Shown: one piece after another, positions 54,815-63,948 of the stretch | How positions within the stretch are numbered: the first letter of the stretch is position 1 | Layout: each line of letters begins with the position of its first letter | NCBI GenBank assembly: GCA_017848855.1 | Contig: JAFIHF010000027.1 | Coordinates: forward strand, 1 to 64,000 | Reading direction: 5' to 3' | DNA: 64,000 bases | Source: Rhodanobacter denitrificans | Lineage (GTDB): Bacteria; Pseudomonadota; Gammaproteobacteria; Xanthomonadales; Rhodanobacteraceae | Made by a program: the position numbers and the translations under genes | Notes under the pieces: generated by a model | What the model was told of the DNA's origin: nothing | Databases searched by the model: none | The model's input: only the letters and a program-made list of their open reading frames with translations

Positions 54815-55831
54815 CTACCGCACCGCCAACGCCAGCACGATGCCGACCCACACCGCCAGCCCCCACCAGTTGTTGTGGCGGAAGGCGGCGAGGCAGGGGC
54901 CGCGTTCGCGCGTGCGGATCAGCCACAGCTGGTATGCGAACAGCCCGATCGCGGCGACCAGGCTCAGCCAGTACGGCCAGCCCAGCTGCGCGCGCTGGCC
55001 CACGAACAGCATTGCCAGCAGCAGCGTGGCCATCAGCACGCCGAGGATCGGCAGGTCGGCATCGCCGAACAGGATCGCGGTGGATTTCGCGCCGGCCTTG
55101 CGGTCGTCCTCGCGGTCCACCATCGCATACTCGGTGTCGTACACCACCGACCACAGGATGTTCGCGATGAACAGCAGCCAGCCCAGCGGCGGCACGTGGC
55201 CCGCCACCGCCGCGAACGCCATCGGAATCGACCAGCCGAACGCCGCGCCCAGCACCACCTGCGGCAGGTAGGTCCAGCGCTTGGTGAACGGATAGATCGC
55301 CGCCAGCGCGGCGCCCGCGAAGGAGAGTTCGATGGTGAGCCTGTTGGTGAACAGCACCAGCACGAACGCGAACGCCAGCAACGCGCCGAACACGAGCAGC
55401 GCCTCGCGCGGCGTCACCCGGCCCGCGGCGATCGGGCGGCCGGCGGTGCGCTCCACCAGCGGATCGAGCTTGCGGTCGGCGTAGTCGTTGATCGCGCAGC
55501 CGGCCGCGCGCATCGCGAACACGCCGAGCGTGAAGATCGCCAGCGGCTTCAGCGGCGGCCAGTCGCCCGCCGCCAGCCACAGCGCCCACCACGTCGGCCA
55601 CAGCAGCAGCAGCGCGCCGATCGGCCGGTCCATGCGGGTGAGCACGAGGTAGTCGCGCGCCTTCTCGCGATAGCGCGGCGGCAAACGGCCCAGCAGCCAG
55701 TCCAGCACGCTGCTGGCGCGCGCCGAGCTGTCGGCCGGGCGCACGGTGACCACGGGCGGCGCCTTGGTGAGGCGCGGCGAAGCCGAGGGGGCGGGTTTGC
55801 GTCGCTGGCGCTTGCGCGGTGGGGGAGCCAT
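54815..55831 (-). CDS. ubiA: 4-hydroxybenzoate polyprenyltransferase
   Basis: The 338-aa membrane prenyltransferase attaches the polyprenyl tail to 4-hydroxybenzoate in ubiquinone synthesis. The two Asp-rich motifs that bind Mg-diphosphate are NDYADRKLD and DREDD, within eight to nine helices. The first 45 residues are a basic, proline-rich extension ([20 protein letters not shown]) not found in E. coli UbiA (290 aa). The true start could be internal, but no better ATG precedes the conserved [13 protein letters not shown]. Confidence 0.93.
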   Translation of the reverse strand: MAPPPRKRQRRKPAPSASPRLTKAPPVVTVRPADSSARASSVLDWLLGRLPPRYREKARDYLVLTRMDRPIGALLLLWPTWWALWLAAGDWPPLKPLAIFTLGVFAMRAAGCAINDYADRKLDPLVERTAGRPIAAGRVTPREALLVFGALLAFAFVLVLFTNRLTIELSFAGAALAAIYPFTKRWTYLPQVVLGAAFGWSIPMAFAAVAGHVPPLGWLLFIANILWSVVYDTEYAMVDREDDRKAGAKSTAILFGDADLPILGVLMATLLLAMLFVGQRAQLGWPYWLSLVAAIGLFAYQLWLIRTRERGPCLAAFRHNNWWGLAVWVGIVLALAVR

Positions 55832-55971
55832 CGGCGCAGTTTAGCGTGCGAGGGTGTGCGGGGCAGCGTGATGCAGTGCCGGGAATGGCAAGATGAAGCG
55901 CCGGGACAGTCCGTATCAAACTGATGCCATCCCGCGACGCGACCTGACTCGGGCTTGAGACCATCACGCAC

Positions 55972-56316
55972 ATGGCTACCGACCGCGATTTCATCGACTA
56001 CGTGAGCGAGCAGGCCGCGCTGGGCGATCGGCTCACCCGCAGGAAGATGTTCGGCGAGTACGCGCTGTACGTGGACGGCAAGGTGGTCGCCTTCGCCTGC
56101 GACAACAGCTTGTTCGTGAAGCCCTCCGCCGCGGCGGCGACGCTGGCGCCGAAGCTGCCGCAGCGCCCGCCGTATCCCGGCGCGAAGGATTATCCGGTGG
56201 CCGACGAGCTGCTCGACGACTCGGACGCGATCCGCCGCCTGCTGGTCGAGACGGCGGCGCTGATGCCGGCGCCGAAACCCGGGAAGCCGGCAGCGTCGGC
56301 AAGGCGAGGCAAGTGA
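55972..56316 (+). CDS. TfoX/Sxy N-terminal domain protein
   Basis: The 114-aa protein corresponds to the N-terminal TfoX domain alone, with the signature TRRKMFGEYALYVDGKVVAF and a lysine/arginine-rich tail. Full-length TfoX/Sxy activates competence genes together with CRP. Single-domain versions are widespread and mostly uncharacterised. Its closeness to comF (1.3 kb) is suggestive only. Confidence 0.85.
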   Translation: MATDRDFIDYVSEQAALGDRLTRRKMFGEYALYVDGKVVAFACDNSLFVKPSAAAATLAPKLPQRPPYPGAKDYPVADELLDDSDAIRRLLVETAALMPAPKPGKPAASARRGK

Positions 56317-56369
56317 TCCGTGGGTCATCCGGCCCTGGTTGAAGCTCACCTCATGCAACGGGAGTGCAT

Positions 56370-56792
56370 ATGTCCGATTTCACCAAGGTGCGATTCGTGC
56401 TCGCCGTACCGGACTTGGCCCGGTCCACGGACTACTACACGTCGGTGCTCGGGCTCAGAGCCTGTTTACGATCCCCACATGGACTATGCGGGGATCGTAA
56501 ACAGGCTCTGAACATCGAGTTCACGGCGCCGGGCTGGAGCTTCCTGGTGCGGGGCAGCTTCCGCGTGATGCTGGGCGAGTGCACGGACGCCATGCCGCCG
56601 GCCGAGCTTGGCGATCATTCGTGGTACGGCTACGTCACGGTTTCGGATGCCGCGGCGCTGTACGCCGAGTACCGGGCGACGGGCGCCGAGATCATCCAGC
56701 CGCTGGCGGACAAGCCCTGGGGCATGCGCGAGTTCGGCGTACGCACGGTGGATGGGCACCGGATCATGTTCGGGCAGGAGCTGTCCGCTTGA
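56370..56792 (+). CDS. VOC (glyoxalase-like) family protein with in-frame palindrome insertion
   Basis: The 140-aa protein is a vicinal-oxygen-chelate fold (VRFVLAVPDLARSTDYYTSV at the start, DGHRIMFGQEL at the end) of unknown substrate. Residues about 30-48 (RACLRSPHGLCGDRKQAL) are encoded by a 55-bp perfect palindrome-loop-palindrome at 56456-56510. This interrupts the usual run from the first helix (YYTSVLGL) to the next strand (NIEFTAPGWSF). The insertion keeps the frame. The ATG at 56370 follows GGGAG. Whether the protein still folds is uncertain. Confidence 0.8.
   Translation: MSDFTKVRFVLAVPDLARSTDYYTSVLGLRACLRSPHGLCGDRKQALNIEFTAPGWSFLVRGSFRVMLGECTDAMPPAELGDHSWYGYVTVSDAAALYAEYRATGAEIIQPLADKPWGMREFGVRTVDGHRIMFGQELSA
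56456..56510. repeat. 21-bp-arm palindrome inserted in the VOC gene
   Basis: Left arm 56456-56476 (CAGAGCCTGTTTACGATCCC and one more C) and right arm 56490-56510 are exact complements around a 13-base loop. The unit resembles a miniature inverted-repeat element. Confidence 0.92.
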
Positions 56793-56862
56793 GCGGCGCC
56801 GAAGCATTCACGCCGGCGCCGCTTTACGATGCGCTTCCATCGCAACGACGGAAGCCGCGGCC

Positions 56863-57213
56863 ATGCTGGCCTACGCATTGAAGGTGCTGCTCTCGGCCAT
56901 CGTCGTGGTGGCCGTCGCCGAGCTGGGCAAGCGCAGCTCGCTGTGGGGCGCGCTGCTCGCGTCGCTGCCGCTGACTTCGCTGCTGGCGTTCGTCTGGATG
57001 TATCGCGACACCGGCAACGTGGCGGCGATCGCCGCGCTGTCGCACGGCATCTTCTGGCTGGTGCTCGCTTCGCTGCCGCTGTTCCTGATCCTGCCGGCGC
57101 TGCTCAAGCACGGCGTGGCGTTCTGGCCGGCGCTGGGCCTTGCCTGCCTCGCCACGGTTGGCGTGTATTTCGCGCTGGTGTGGGTGCTGGGGCGGTTCGG
57201 GGTGCGGGTTTGA
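56863..57213 (+). CDS. Small four-helix membrane protein (DUF3147-like)
   Basis: The 116-aa protein is almost entirely hydrophobic with four predicted transmembrane helices. AELGKRSSLWGALLASLPLT after helix 1 resembles the DUF3147 family as I recall it; function is unknown. A GGAAG site lies about 10 bases before the ATG. The stop is 7 bp before a large inverted-repeat element. Confidence 0.75.
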   Translation: MLAYALKVLLSAIVVVAVAELGKRSSLWGALLASLPLTSLLAFVWMYRDTGNVAAIAALSHGIFWLVLASLPLFLILPALLKHGVAFWPALGLACLATVGVYFALVWVLGRFGVRV

Positions 57214-57219
57214 TGGCTC

Positions 57220-57571
57220 GTCATTCCAGCGAGGTGCTTCACAACAGCCGAAGGCTGGTCAAGCTCACTACTGTCCGGAATATCTCGCAGGTAATCTTCT
57301 CCCCTCTCCCTCCGGGAGAGGGGCCGGGGGTGAGGGTTCGGACTTGCCGCAGCATTTCGCTTTACCCGAACCCTCACCCGCCTGCCGGCACCCTCTCCCG
57401 GAGGGAGAGGGATTCACCAATCAGCGCCCGCGCGAATTCATGTCGCTCGGCTTCGCTGTTCAAGGCGAGAGCCTGCGGCGCTTGGAGTCTGCGAACTGGA
57501 ACATCGAATATTCCGGACAGCAGTGAGCTTGACCAGCTTTCGGCTGTTGTGAAGCGCCTCGCTGGGATGAC
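57220..57571. mobile_element. 352-bp element with 64-bp terminal inverted repeats
   Basis: The left end 57220-57283 (GTCATTCCAGCGAGGTGCTT at its start) and right end 57508-57571 are imperfect complements. The middle holds an inverted pair of CTCTCCC palindromes (57297-57340, 57367-57411) and about 95 bases of other sequence. No open frame inside looks genuine. It fits a non-autonomous inverted-repeat element with a nested repeat pair. Confidence 0.8.
57297..57411. repeat. Nested inverted pair of CTCTCCC palindromes
   Basis: CCCCTCTCCCTCCGGGAGAG (57301-57320) with a GGGTGAGGGTTCGG tail faces CCGAACCCTCACCC followed by CTCTCCCGGAGGGAGAG. The tails point inward. Confidence 0.85.
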
Positions 57572-57583
57572 GGCAAAAGAGCC

Positions 57584-59458
57584 TCAGGTTGTTGCGCCGC
57601 CTGCACATTCAGCACCCAACCTACCCAGATCCCGCACCGCTCCGTTCGCCGCATTCGAGGCCAGCGCCGCATAGGCCTGCAGCGCGAGCGAGACCTGGCG
57701 GTTGCGGTTCCGCGGTTTCCACGCGTCGCGGCCGCGTGCCAGCATCGCGGCGCGGCGGGCGGCGAGGGTTTCCTCGGGCAGGTCGAGGCGGATGCTGCGG
57801 TTCGGGATGTCGATCGCGATCGGGTCGCCGTCTTCGACCAGCGCGATCAGGCCGCCTTCGGCCGCCTCCGGCGAGACGTGGCCGATGGACAGGCCCGAGG
57901 TGCCGCCGGAGAAGCGGCCGTCGGTGATCAGCGCGCAGGCCTTGCCCAGGCCTTTCGACTTGAGATAGCTGGTGGGGTAGAGCATCTCCTGCATGCCGGG
58001 GCCGCCGCGCGGGCCTTCGTAGCGGATCACCACCACGTCGCCGGCCTTCACCTTGTTGCCGAGGATGCCGCTCACCGCGGCTTCCTGGCTTTCGTAGACC
58101 CTGGCGTTGCCATGGAAGACGAGGATGGAATCGTCCACGCCGGCGGTCTTCACGATGCAGCCTTCCGGCGCGAGGTTGCCGAACAGCACGGCGAGGCCGC
58201 CGTCCTCGCTGAAGGGGTGGGCGGCGGAACGGATCGCGCCGCGCTCGCGGTCGGTGTCCAGCGATTTCCAGCGCGCGGACTGGCTGAAGGCGACCTGCGT
58301 GGGCACGTTGCCGGGGGCGGCGCGGTAGAAGGTATGCACCGCCTCGTCGTTGCTGCGCAGGATGTCCCAGCGGCTCAGCGCCTCGCCCAGCGTGGGCGCG
58401 TGCACGGTGGGGCGCGTGGTGTCGAGCAGGCCGGCGCGGTCCAGCTCGCCGAGGATCGCCATGATGCCGCCGGCGCGGTGCACGTCTTCCATGTGCACGT
58501 CGTTCTTCGCCGGCGCCACCTTGCACAGGCAGGGCACGCGGCGCGAGAGGCGGTCGATGTCGGCCATGCCGAAGTCCACGCCGCCTTCGCGCGCCGCCGC
58601 CAGCAGGTGCAGCACGGTGTTGGTGGAGCCGCCCATGGTGATGTCCAGGCTCATCGCGTTCTCGAACGCGGCGCGGTCGGCGATGCCGCGCGGCAGCGCG
58701 CTGGCGTCGTCGTGCTCGTACCAGCGGCGGGCGAGCTCCACCACCACGCGGCCGGCGCGGCGGAACAGCTGCTCACGGTCGGCATGCGTGGCCAGCACCG
58801 TGCCGTTGCCGGGCAGGGCCAGGCCCAGCGCCTCGGTGAGGCAGTTCATCGAGTTGGCGGTGAACATGCCCGAGCAGGAGCCGCAGGTGGGGCAGGCCGA
58901 GCGCTCCAGCGTGGCCACCTCGGCGTCGCTGTAGCTGTCGTCGGCGGCGGCCACCATCGCGTCGATCAGGTCCAGCGCCACTTTCGCGCCCTTCACCAGC
59001 GCCTTGCCCGATTCCATCGGCCCGCCGGAGACGAACACCGTGGGGATGTTCAGCCGCATCGCGGCCATCAGCATGCCGGGAGTGATCTTGTCGCAGTTGG
59101 AGATGCACACCAGCGCGTCGGCGCAGTGCGCGTTGACCATGTATTCCACGCTGTCGGCGATCAGCTCGCGCGAGGGCAGCGAATACAGCATGCCGCCGTG
59201 GCCCATGGCGATGCCGTCGTCCACCGCGATGGTGTTGAACTCCTTCGCCACGCCGCCGGCGGCCTCGATCTCCTGCGCCACCAGCTTGCCGAGGTCGCGC
59301 AGGTGCACGTGGCCCGGCACGAACTGGGTGAAGCTGTTCGCCACCGCGATGATCGGCTTGCCGAAGTCGCCGTCCTTCATGCCGGTGGCGCGCCACAGGC
59401 TGCGGGCACCGGCCATGTTGCGGCCGTGGGTGCTGGTGCGGGAACGGTAGGCGGGCAT
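57584..59458 (-). CDS. ilvD: Dihydroxy-acid dehydratase
   Basis: The 624-aa Fe-S enzyme dehydrates dihydroxy acids in isoleucine and valine synthesis. Cluster cysteines are in CISNCDK and [11 protein letters not shown], and the C-terminal [20 protein letters not shown] signature is present. The start at 59458 ([19 protein letters not shown]) matches the family N-terminus. It follows ilvA by 38 bp and is the last gene of the operon. Its stop lies 13 bp from an inverted-repeat element. Confidence 0.96.
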   Translation of the reverse strand: MPAYRSRTSTHGRNMAGARSLWRATGMKDGDFGKPIIAVANSFTQFVPGHVHLRDLGKLVAQEIEAAGGVAKEFNTIAVDDGIAMGHGGMLYSLPSRELIADSVEYMVNAHCADALVCISNCDKITPGMLMAAMRLNIPTVFVSGGPMESGKALVKGAKVALDLIDAMVAAADDSYSDAEVATLERSACPTCGSCSGMFTANSMNCLTEALGLALPGNGTVLATHADREQLFRRAGRVVVELARRWYEHDDASALPRGIADRAAFENAMSLDITMGGSTNTVLHLLAAAREGGVDFGMADIDRLSRRVPCLCKVAPAKNDVHMEDVHRAGGIMAILGELDRAGLLDTTRPTVHAPTLGEALSRWDILRSNDEAVHTFYRAAPGNVPTQVAFSQSARWKSLDTDRERGAIRSAAHPFSEDGGLAVLFGNLAPEGCIVKTAGVDDSILVFHGNARVYESQEAAVSGILGNKVKAGDVVVIRYEGPRGGPGMQEMLYPTSYLKSKGLGKACALITDGRFSGGTSGLSIGHVSPEAAEGGLIALVEDGDPIAIDIPNRSIRLDLPEETLAARRAAMLARGRDAWKPRNRNRQVSLALQAYAALASNAANGAVRDLGRLGAECAGGATT

Positions 59459-59496
59459 GTGTCTCGTACTCCGGGGATGGCTGTGGATGCGTGGTG

Positions 59497-61065
59497 TCAG
59501 CTGCGCAGCAGCAGGCGGTAGGCGGCGTTGTCGCTCTCGTCGCAGTGCGGGTAGCCGAGTGTTTCGAGGAAGCGGCGCAGCTCGGCCTGTTCGTCGGCCG
59601 GCACCTGGATGCCGACCAGGATGCGGCCGTGGTCGGCGCCGTGGTTGCGGTAGTGGAACAGGCTGATGTTCCAGTCCGGGTGCAGGCGGGCGAGGAAGTC
59701 GGGCAGCGCGCCGGGGCGCTCGGGGAAATCGAAGCGGTACAGCCGCTCGTGCTGCGCCAGCGGCGAGCGGCCGCCCACCATGTGGCGCAGGTGCAGCTTG
59801 GCCAGCTCGTCGTCGGCCAGGTCGAGCACGGCGAAACCCTGCGCGCGGAACGCGGCGGCCAGCGCCGCGCGCTCGTCGCGGCTGGCGGTCTGCACGCCGA
59901 CGAAGATGTGCGCCTGGCGCGCGTCGCCGATGCGGTAGTTGAACTCGGTGATGCTGTGCCGGCCCAGCGCGGCGCAGAAGCGGCGGAAGCTGCCGCGCTC
60001 CTCCGGGATGGTCACCGCGAACAGCGCCTCGCGCTGCTCGCCGGCCTCGGCGCGCTCGGCCACGAAGCGCAGCCGCTCGAAGTTCATGTTCGCGCCGGAG
60101 ACGATCGCGGCGAGCGTGGCGCCGTGCAGTCCGTGCGCGGCGGCGTACTGCTTCAGCCCGGCCAGCGCCAGCGCGCCGGAGGGCTCGGGCACGCTGCGGG
60201 TTTCCTGGTACACGTCGCGGATCGCGGCGCACAGCGCGTCGCCGTCCACGCGCAGCATCGCGTCCACATGGCGGCGGCACAGCGCGAAGGTGAGCGCGCC
60301 CACCTGCTTCACCGCGGTGCCGTCGGCGAACAGGCCCACTTCGGGCAGGTTCACGCGCGTGCCGGTTTCCAGCGAGCGCGCCATCGCGTCGGAGTCGTCC
60401 GCCTGCACGCCGATCACCTTGGTCTGCGGCGACAGCGTCTTGATGTAGCTGGCCACGCCGGCGAGCAGGCCGCCGCCGCCCACCGGCACGAACACCGCGT
60501 CGGGCGGCGTGCACGACTGGCGCAGCAGCTCCATGCCCACGGTGGCCTGGCCGGCGATCACGGCGAGGTCGTCGAAGGGATGCACGAACACCAGGCCGCG
60601 CTCGGCCTCGATGCGCGCGGCGGCGGCCTGGGCGTCGCTGTAGGAATCGCCGGCCAGCAGCACCTCCACGAAGTCGCCGCCGAAGCGGCGCACCGCATCC
60701 ACCTTCACCTGCGGCGCGGTCACCGGCATCACGATCAGCGCGCGGATGCCCAGCTTCGCCGCCGCCAGCGCCACGCCCTGCGCGTGGTTGCCGGCGGAGG
60801 CGGCGATCACGCCGCGCGCGCGCGCGGCGGGGTCGAGCGCGGCCATCTTGTTGTAGGCGCCGCGCAGCTTGAACGAGAACACCGGCTGCAGGTCCTCGCG
60901 CTTGAGCAGCACGCGGTTGCCGAGGCGCGCGGAGAGCAGCGCGGCCGGTTCCAGCGGCGTCTCGCGCGCCACCTCGTAGACCCGCGCGGCCAGCGTGCGG
61001 CGCAGCAGGTCGAGGTCGGACGGCGTCTCGTCGGCCGCCGCGCGCGGGGCGAGCCGCGCGTTCAT
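59497..61065 (-). CDS. ilvA: Threonine ammonia-lyase, biosynthetic
   Basis: The 522-aa PLP enzyme converts threonine to 2-oxobutanoate, the entry to isoleucine. The lysine is in [10 protein letters not shown], the phosphate loop is [11 protein letters not shown], and two ACT-like regulatory modules (about 335-520) are expected to bind isoleucine and valine. Its ATG overlaps the ilvM stop (ATGA, 61062-61065). Compare the short paralogue at 21305-22255, which lacks the regulatory part. Confidence 0.95.
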   Translation of the reverse strand: MNARLAPRAAADETPSDLDLLRRTLAARVYEVARETPLEPAALLSARLGNRVLLKREDLQPVFSFKLRGAYNKMAALDPAARARGVIAASAGNHAQGVALAAAKLGIRALIVMPVTAPQVKVDAVRRFGGDFVEVLLAGDSYSDAQAAAARIEAERGLVFVHPFDDLAVIAGQATVGMELLRQSCTPPDAVFVPVGGGGLLAGVASYIKTLSPQTKVIGVQADDSDAMARSLETGTRVNLPEVGLFADGTAVKQVGALTFALCRRHVDAMLRVDGDALCAAIRDVYQETRSVPEPSGALALAGLKQYAAAHGLHGATLAAIVSGANMNFERLRFVAERAEAGEQREALFAVTIPEERGSFRRFCAALGRHSITEFNYRIGDARQAHIFVGVQTASRDERAALAAAFRAQGFAVLDLADDELAKLHLRHMVGGRSPLAQHERLYRFDFPERPGALPDFLARLHPDWNISLFHYRNHGADHGRILVGIQVPADEQAELRRFLETLGYPHCDESDNAAYRLLLRS

Positions 61066-61340
61066 GCCGGCGTGGCGGCGAGCCGGCTGCCGTCGTGGCC
61101 GCCCACCAGCGACAGGCTGCTCACGTCCAGCACGTCCACCAGCTTGCGCAGCTGGCGCAGGATCTGCTCCAGCGTGCCTTCGTCGCCGTGCAGCACCAGG
61201 GTGAGCTGCGACACCGCCGGATCGTGCGTGGCCGCCACGGTGAGCGCGTCGATGTTGACGTGGCGCGCGGCGAACAGCCCCGCCACGCGCACCAGCGCGC
61301 CGGACTCGTTCTGCAGCAGGAGGGACAGGGTGTGTTTCAT
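61062..61340 (-). CDS. ilvM: Acetolactate synthase small (regulatory) subunit, short form
   Basis: The 92-aa protein is a single ACT domain ([20 protein letters not shown]) of the IlvM type, the regulatory partner of the catalytic subunit encoded just upstream. IlvN/IlvH forms are longer. It overlaps ilvA by 4 bp. The 171-bp gap to ilvG is filled mainly by two palindromic repeats. Confidence 0.9.
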   Translation of the reverse strand: MKHTLSLLLQNESGALVRVAGLFAARHVNIDALTVAATHDPAVSQLTLVLHGDEGTLEQILRQLRKLVDVLDVSSLSLVGGHDGSRLAATPA

Positions 61341-61382
61341 GGCAGTGCTCCCAACACGGTCGTCCGCGTTGTTGAAAGTGAG

Positions 61383-61505
61383 CCCCTCTCCCTTCGGGAG
61401 AGGGTGCCGGCAGGCGGGTGAGGGTTCGGCCAGCGCGAGACGCTGCAGCTTCGCCGTACCCTCATCCGGCCCTGCGGGCCACCTTCCCCCGGAGGGGGAA
61501 GGGAT
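61383..61505. repeat. Inverted pair of CTCTCCC-type palindromes between ilvG and ilvM
   Basis: CCCCTCTCCCTTCGGGAGAG (61384-61403) with a GGGTGAGGGTTCGG tail faces TACCCTCATCCGGCC followed by TTCCCCCGGAGGGGGAA. The second copy is more diverged. Confidence 0.82.
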
Positions 61506-61511
61506 AAAGCG

Positions 61512-63377
61512 TCAGAACATCGAGGTCGGTGGAATCTCGGTCGTTTCGACCGGCGTGGCATCGCGCGAGGCGATGAACTCGCCGGTGATCATCTGCGTGT
61601 AGCTGGAACCGGGCCCCACCATCGGATACACGCCGGCGTCCGGGTCGATCATCACTTCGAGGAAGGCGGGACCCTCGAACGCGAGGAAGTCGGCGATGGT
61701 GGCCTCCAGCTCCTCGTTGCGCTCCAGCCGCTTCGCCCAGGCGAAGCCGTCGGCCTCGGCGGCGCGGATGAAGTCCTTGGTGTGCAGGGTCTTGTCGGTG
61801 GCGGCGAAGCGGCCCTTGAAGAACAGCTTCTGCCACTGCCGCACCATGCCGTCGCAGCGGTTGTTGAGCAGCACGACCTTGATCGGCAGGCCGTAGGTGG
61901 TGACGGTCTCCAGCTCGCCGAGGTTCATGCGGATGCTGCCGTCGCCGTCGATGTCGAGCACCAGCGCGTCGGGCCGCGCGAACTGCGCGCCGATCGCCGC
62001 GGGCAGGCCGAAGCCCATCGTGCCCATCGAGCCGGAGGTGAGCCATTGCCGCGGCGCGCGGAAGTCGAAGTACTGCGCCGCCCACATCTGGTGCTGGCCC
62101 ACGCCGGTGGAGACGATCGCGCGGCCCTGCGCGTGGCGGTTGATCGCGGCGATCACCGCCTGCGGCTGGATCAGCGGGTTGGCGCGGTCCCAGTCCATCG
62201 CGTGCCTGCGCTTGAGCTGCGCGACGTGGGCGTGCCAGTCGGCCAGCCGCGGCTGCAGGCCGCGCGCGCGGCCCCAGGCGGTGAGGCGTTCCAGCGCGGG
62301 GCCGAGCGGGCCCACGTGCTGCCAGTCCACCGCCTTCACCTTGCCGATCTCGGCGGGGTCGATGTCGATCTGCGCGATGAACTTCGCGCGCGGCGCGAAC
62401 TTGTCGGGCACGCCGGCCACGCGGTCGTCGAAGCGCGCGCCCAGCGCGAACACGAAGTCGCAGTCCTCCACCGCGTAGTTCGCGTAGGCGGTGCCGTGCA
62501 TGCCCAGCATGTGCAGCGCCAGCGGCGCGGTGCTGTCGAACGCGCCCAGGCCCATCAGGGTGGTGGCGACCGGCAGGCCGAACGCATCGGCGAACGCGCG
62601 CAGCGCCGCCGCGGCCTCCGCCGCGACCACGCCGCCGCCGGCGTAGATCAGCGGGCGCTGCGCCTGCATCAGCGCGGCGAAGAACGCGGCGCAGGCCTCG
62701 TCGTCCAGCCGCGCGCTCTCCACCGCGCGCAGGCGCGCGCGGTAGCCGGGGATGGCGAGGCGGCTGGCGCCGTCGAAATGCAGCGTGGCGTTCTGCACGT
62801 TCTTCGGCACGTCCACCACCACCGGGCCGGGGCGGCCGCTGCGCGCGATCTCGAACGCGGTGCGCAGCGTGGCCTCCAGCTGCGCCGGGTCGGTGACGAG
62901 GAACACGTGCTTGGCGCAGGCGCCCATGATGTTGCTGACCGGCGCCTCCTGGAACGCGTCGCTGCCCAGCGCGGTGGTCGGCACCTGGCCGCAGATCGCC
63001 ACCAGCGGAATCGAGTCGGCCATCGAGTCGCGGATCGGCGTGACCATGTTGGTGGCGCCGGGGCCGGAGGTGACGATCGCCACGCCCACCTTGCCGGAGG
63101 CGCGCGCGTAGCCCGCGGCCATGAAGCCCGCGCCCTGCTCGTTGGCGGGCACGATCAGCGGCATCGGCTCGCGGCCGTCGGGCAGCGCGTGGTCGGCGTT
63201 GTAGCGGAACACGGCGTCGTACACCGGCAGGATCGCGCCGCCGGAGTAGCCGAACAGCACGCCGGCGCCTTCGTCGGCCAGTACCTGCACGATCGCCTCG
63301 GCGCCGGTCATGGCGTGGCCGGCGAGCGGATGGTGGTCGATGGCGGGTGCGGCGTGGGCTGCCTGCGTGATGGTCAC
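61512..63377 (-). CDS. ilvG: Acetolactate synthase catalytic subunit
   Basis: The 621-aa TPP enzyme makes acetolactate and acetohydroxybutyrate. GYSGGAILPVYDA and the TPP-activating glutamate in PANEQGAGFMAAGYA are near the N-terminus, and the Mg-TPP motif GDGSIRMNLGELET near 440-455 is intact. The start is GTG at 63377, with AGGAA about 8 bases upstream. An internal ATG at residue 23 (MTGAEAIVQVL) is the alternative and would remove a histidine/alanine-rich leader. It sits between a VOC-family gene and ilvM. Confidence 0.94.
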   Translation of the reverse strand: MTITQAAHAAPAIDHHPLAGHAMTGAEAIVQVLADEGAGVLFGYSGGAILPVYDAVFRYNADHALPDGREPMPLIVPANEQGAGFMAAGYARASGKVGVAIVTSGPGATNMVTPIRDSMADSIPLVAICGQVPTTALGSDAFQEAPVSNIMGACAKHVFLVTDPAQLEATLRTAFEIARSGRPGPVVVDVPKNVQNATLHFDGASRLAIPGYRARLRAVESARLDDEACAAFFAALMQAQRPLIYAGGGVVAAEAAAALRAFADAFGLPVATTLMGLGAFDSTAPLALHMLGMHGTAYANYAVEDCDFVFALGARFDDRVAGVPDKFAPRAKFIAQIDIDPAEIGKVKAVDWQHVGPLGPALERLTAWGRARGLQPRLADWHAHVAQLKRRHAMDWDRANPLIQPQAVIAAINRHAQGRAIVSTGVGQHQMWAAQYFDFRAPRQWLTSGSMGTMGFGLPAAIGAQFARPDALVLDIDGDGSIRMNLGELETVTTYGLPIKVVLLNNRCDGMVRQWQKLFFKGRFAATDKTLHTKDFIRAAEADGFAWAKRLERNEELEATIADFLAFEGPAFLEVMIDPDAGVYPMVGPGSSYTQMITGEFIASRDATPVETTEIPPTSMF

Positions 63378-63426
63378 GGTGGGTTCCTGGTGGTGGGTGA
63401 GGCGATGGCGTTCGGTTTTTCCGTGT

Positions 63427-63510
63427 CGTCATTCCGGCGGAAGCCGGAATCCAGTGACTTTGCGCATAAACGGCTCAAGGCGCTGGATCCCAGCTTTCGC
63501 TGGGATGACG
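63427..63510. repeat. Double-hairpin repeat between VOC gene and ilvG
   Basis: Two related 28-bp arms (63427-63454, 63483-63510) are imperfect complements. Each arm is itself a hairpin: ATTCCGGC/GCCGGAAT around GGAA, and TCCCAGC/GCTGGGA around TTTC. It belongs to the widespread TCATTCC repeat type. Confidence 0.82.
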
Positions 63511-63539
63511 GGCGAAGGCTGGGATGCTCAGGTCGCCCG

Positions 63540-63881
63540 TCAGTTGCGGATCAGGTCGCGCTCGACGGCGGGATGCACCGGCACGCCGAAGCGGGAGATG
63601 ATCTGCAGGTCCTGCTCCAGCGTGGAGAAGCGCTGCCACTCGATGCCGTTGACGTCGGTGTCGCTGGAAAAGCCGGTCGCGTCGTCGTCCTCGAAGCCCA
63701 CCTGCAGCACCTGGCCGGCGTGCGCGGGGTCGTGGCGCACCGAGAGGTTCAGCTGGTCGGTGCGCCACATCGCGTAGGTGCCGAGCACCAGCGCCTGCGG
63801 CGGCTGGCCCAGGCGCTTGCTGTAGTCGGCGATGGAGGCGTCCAGGTCGGCGACGGCCAGGGCGATATGGAAGCGTTTCAT
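63540..63881 (-). CDS. VOC (glyoxalase-like) family protein in the ilv operon
   Basis: The 113-aa protein is a single-domain vicinal-oxygen-chelate fold (MKRFHIALAVADLDASIADY). The substrate is unknown. It lies between ilvC and ilvG, a placement I recall from Xanthomonas ilv operons, which hints at a role tied to branched-chain intermediates. A GAGG site 7 bases before the ATG supports the start. Confidence 0.82.
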   Translation of the reverse strand: MKRFHIALAVADLDASIADYSKRLGQPPQALVLGTYAMWRTDQLNLSVRHDPAHAGQVLQVGFEDDDATGFSSDTDVNGIEWQRFSTLEQDLQIISRFGVPVHPAVERDLIRN

Positions 63882-63914
63882 GGCGTACCTCGTTGCTCGT
63901 GCTCGGGATGAAAC

Positions 63915-63938
63915 GGGCCGCGCGACAGTGCGCGGCCC
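63915..63938 (-). terminator. Hairpin between ilvC and the VOC gene
   Basis: A 9-bp perfect stem (GGGCCGCGC with GCGCGGCCC) with a 6-base loop is followed on the minus strand by GTTTCATCC. It may attenuate transcription after ilvC. Confidence 0.45.
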
Positions 63939-63948
63939 GGCGTCGGGC

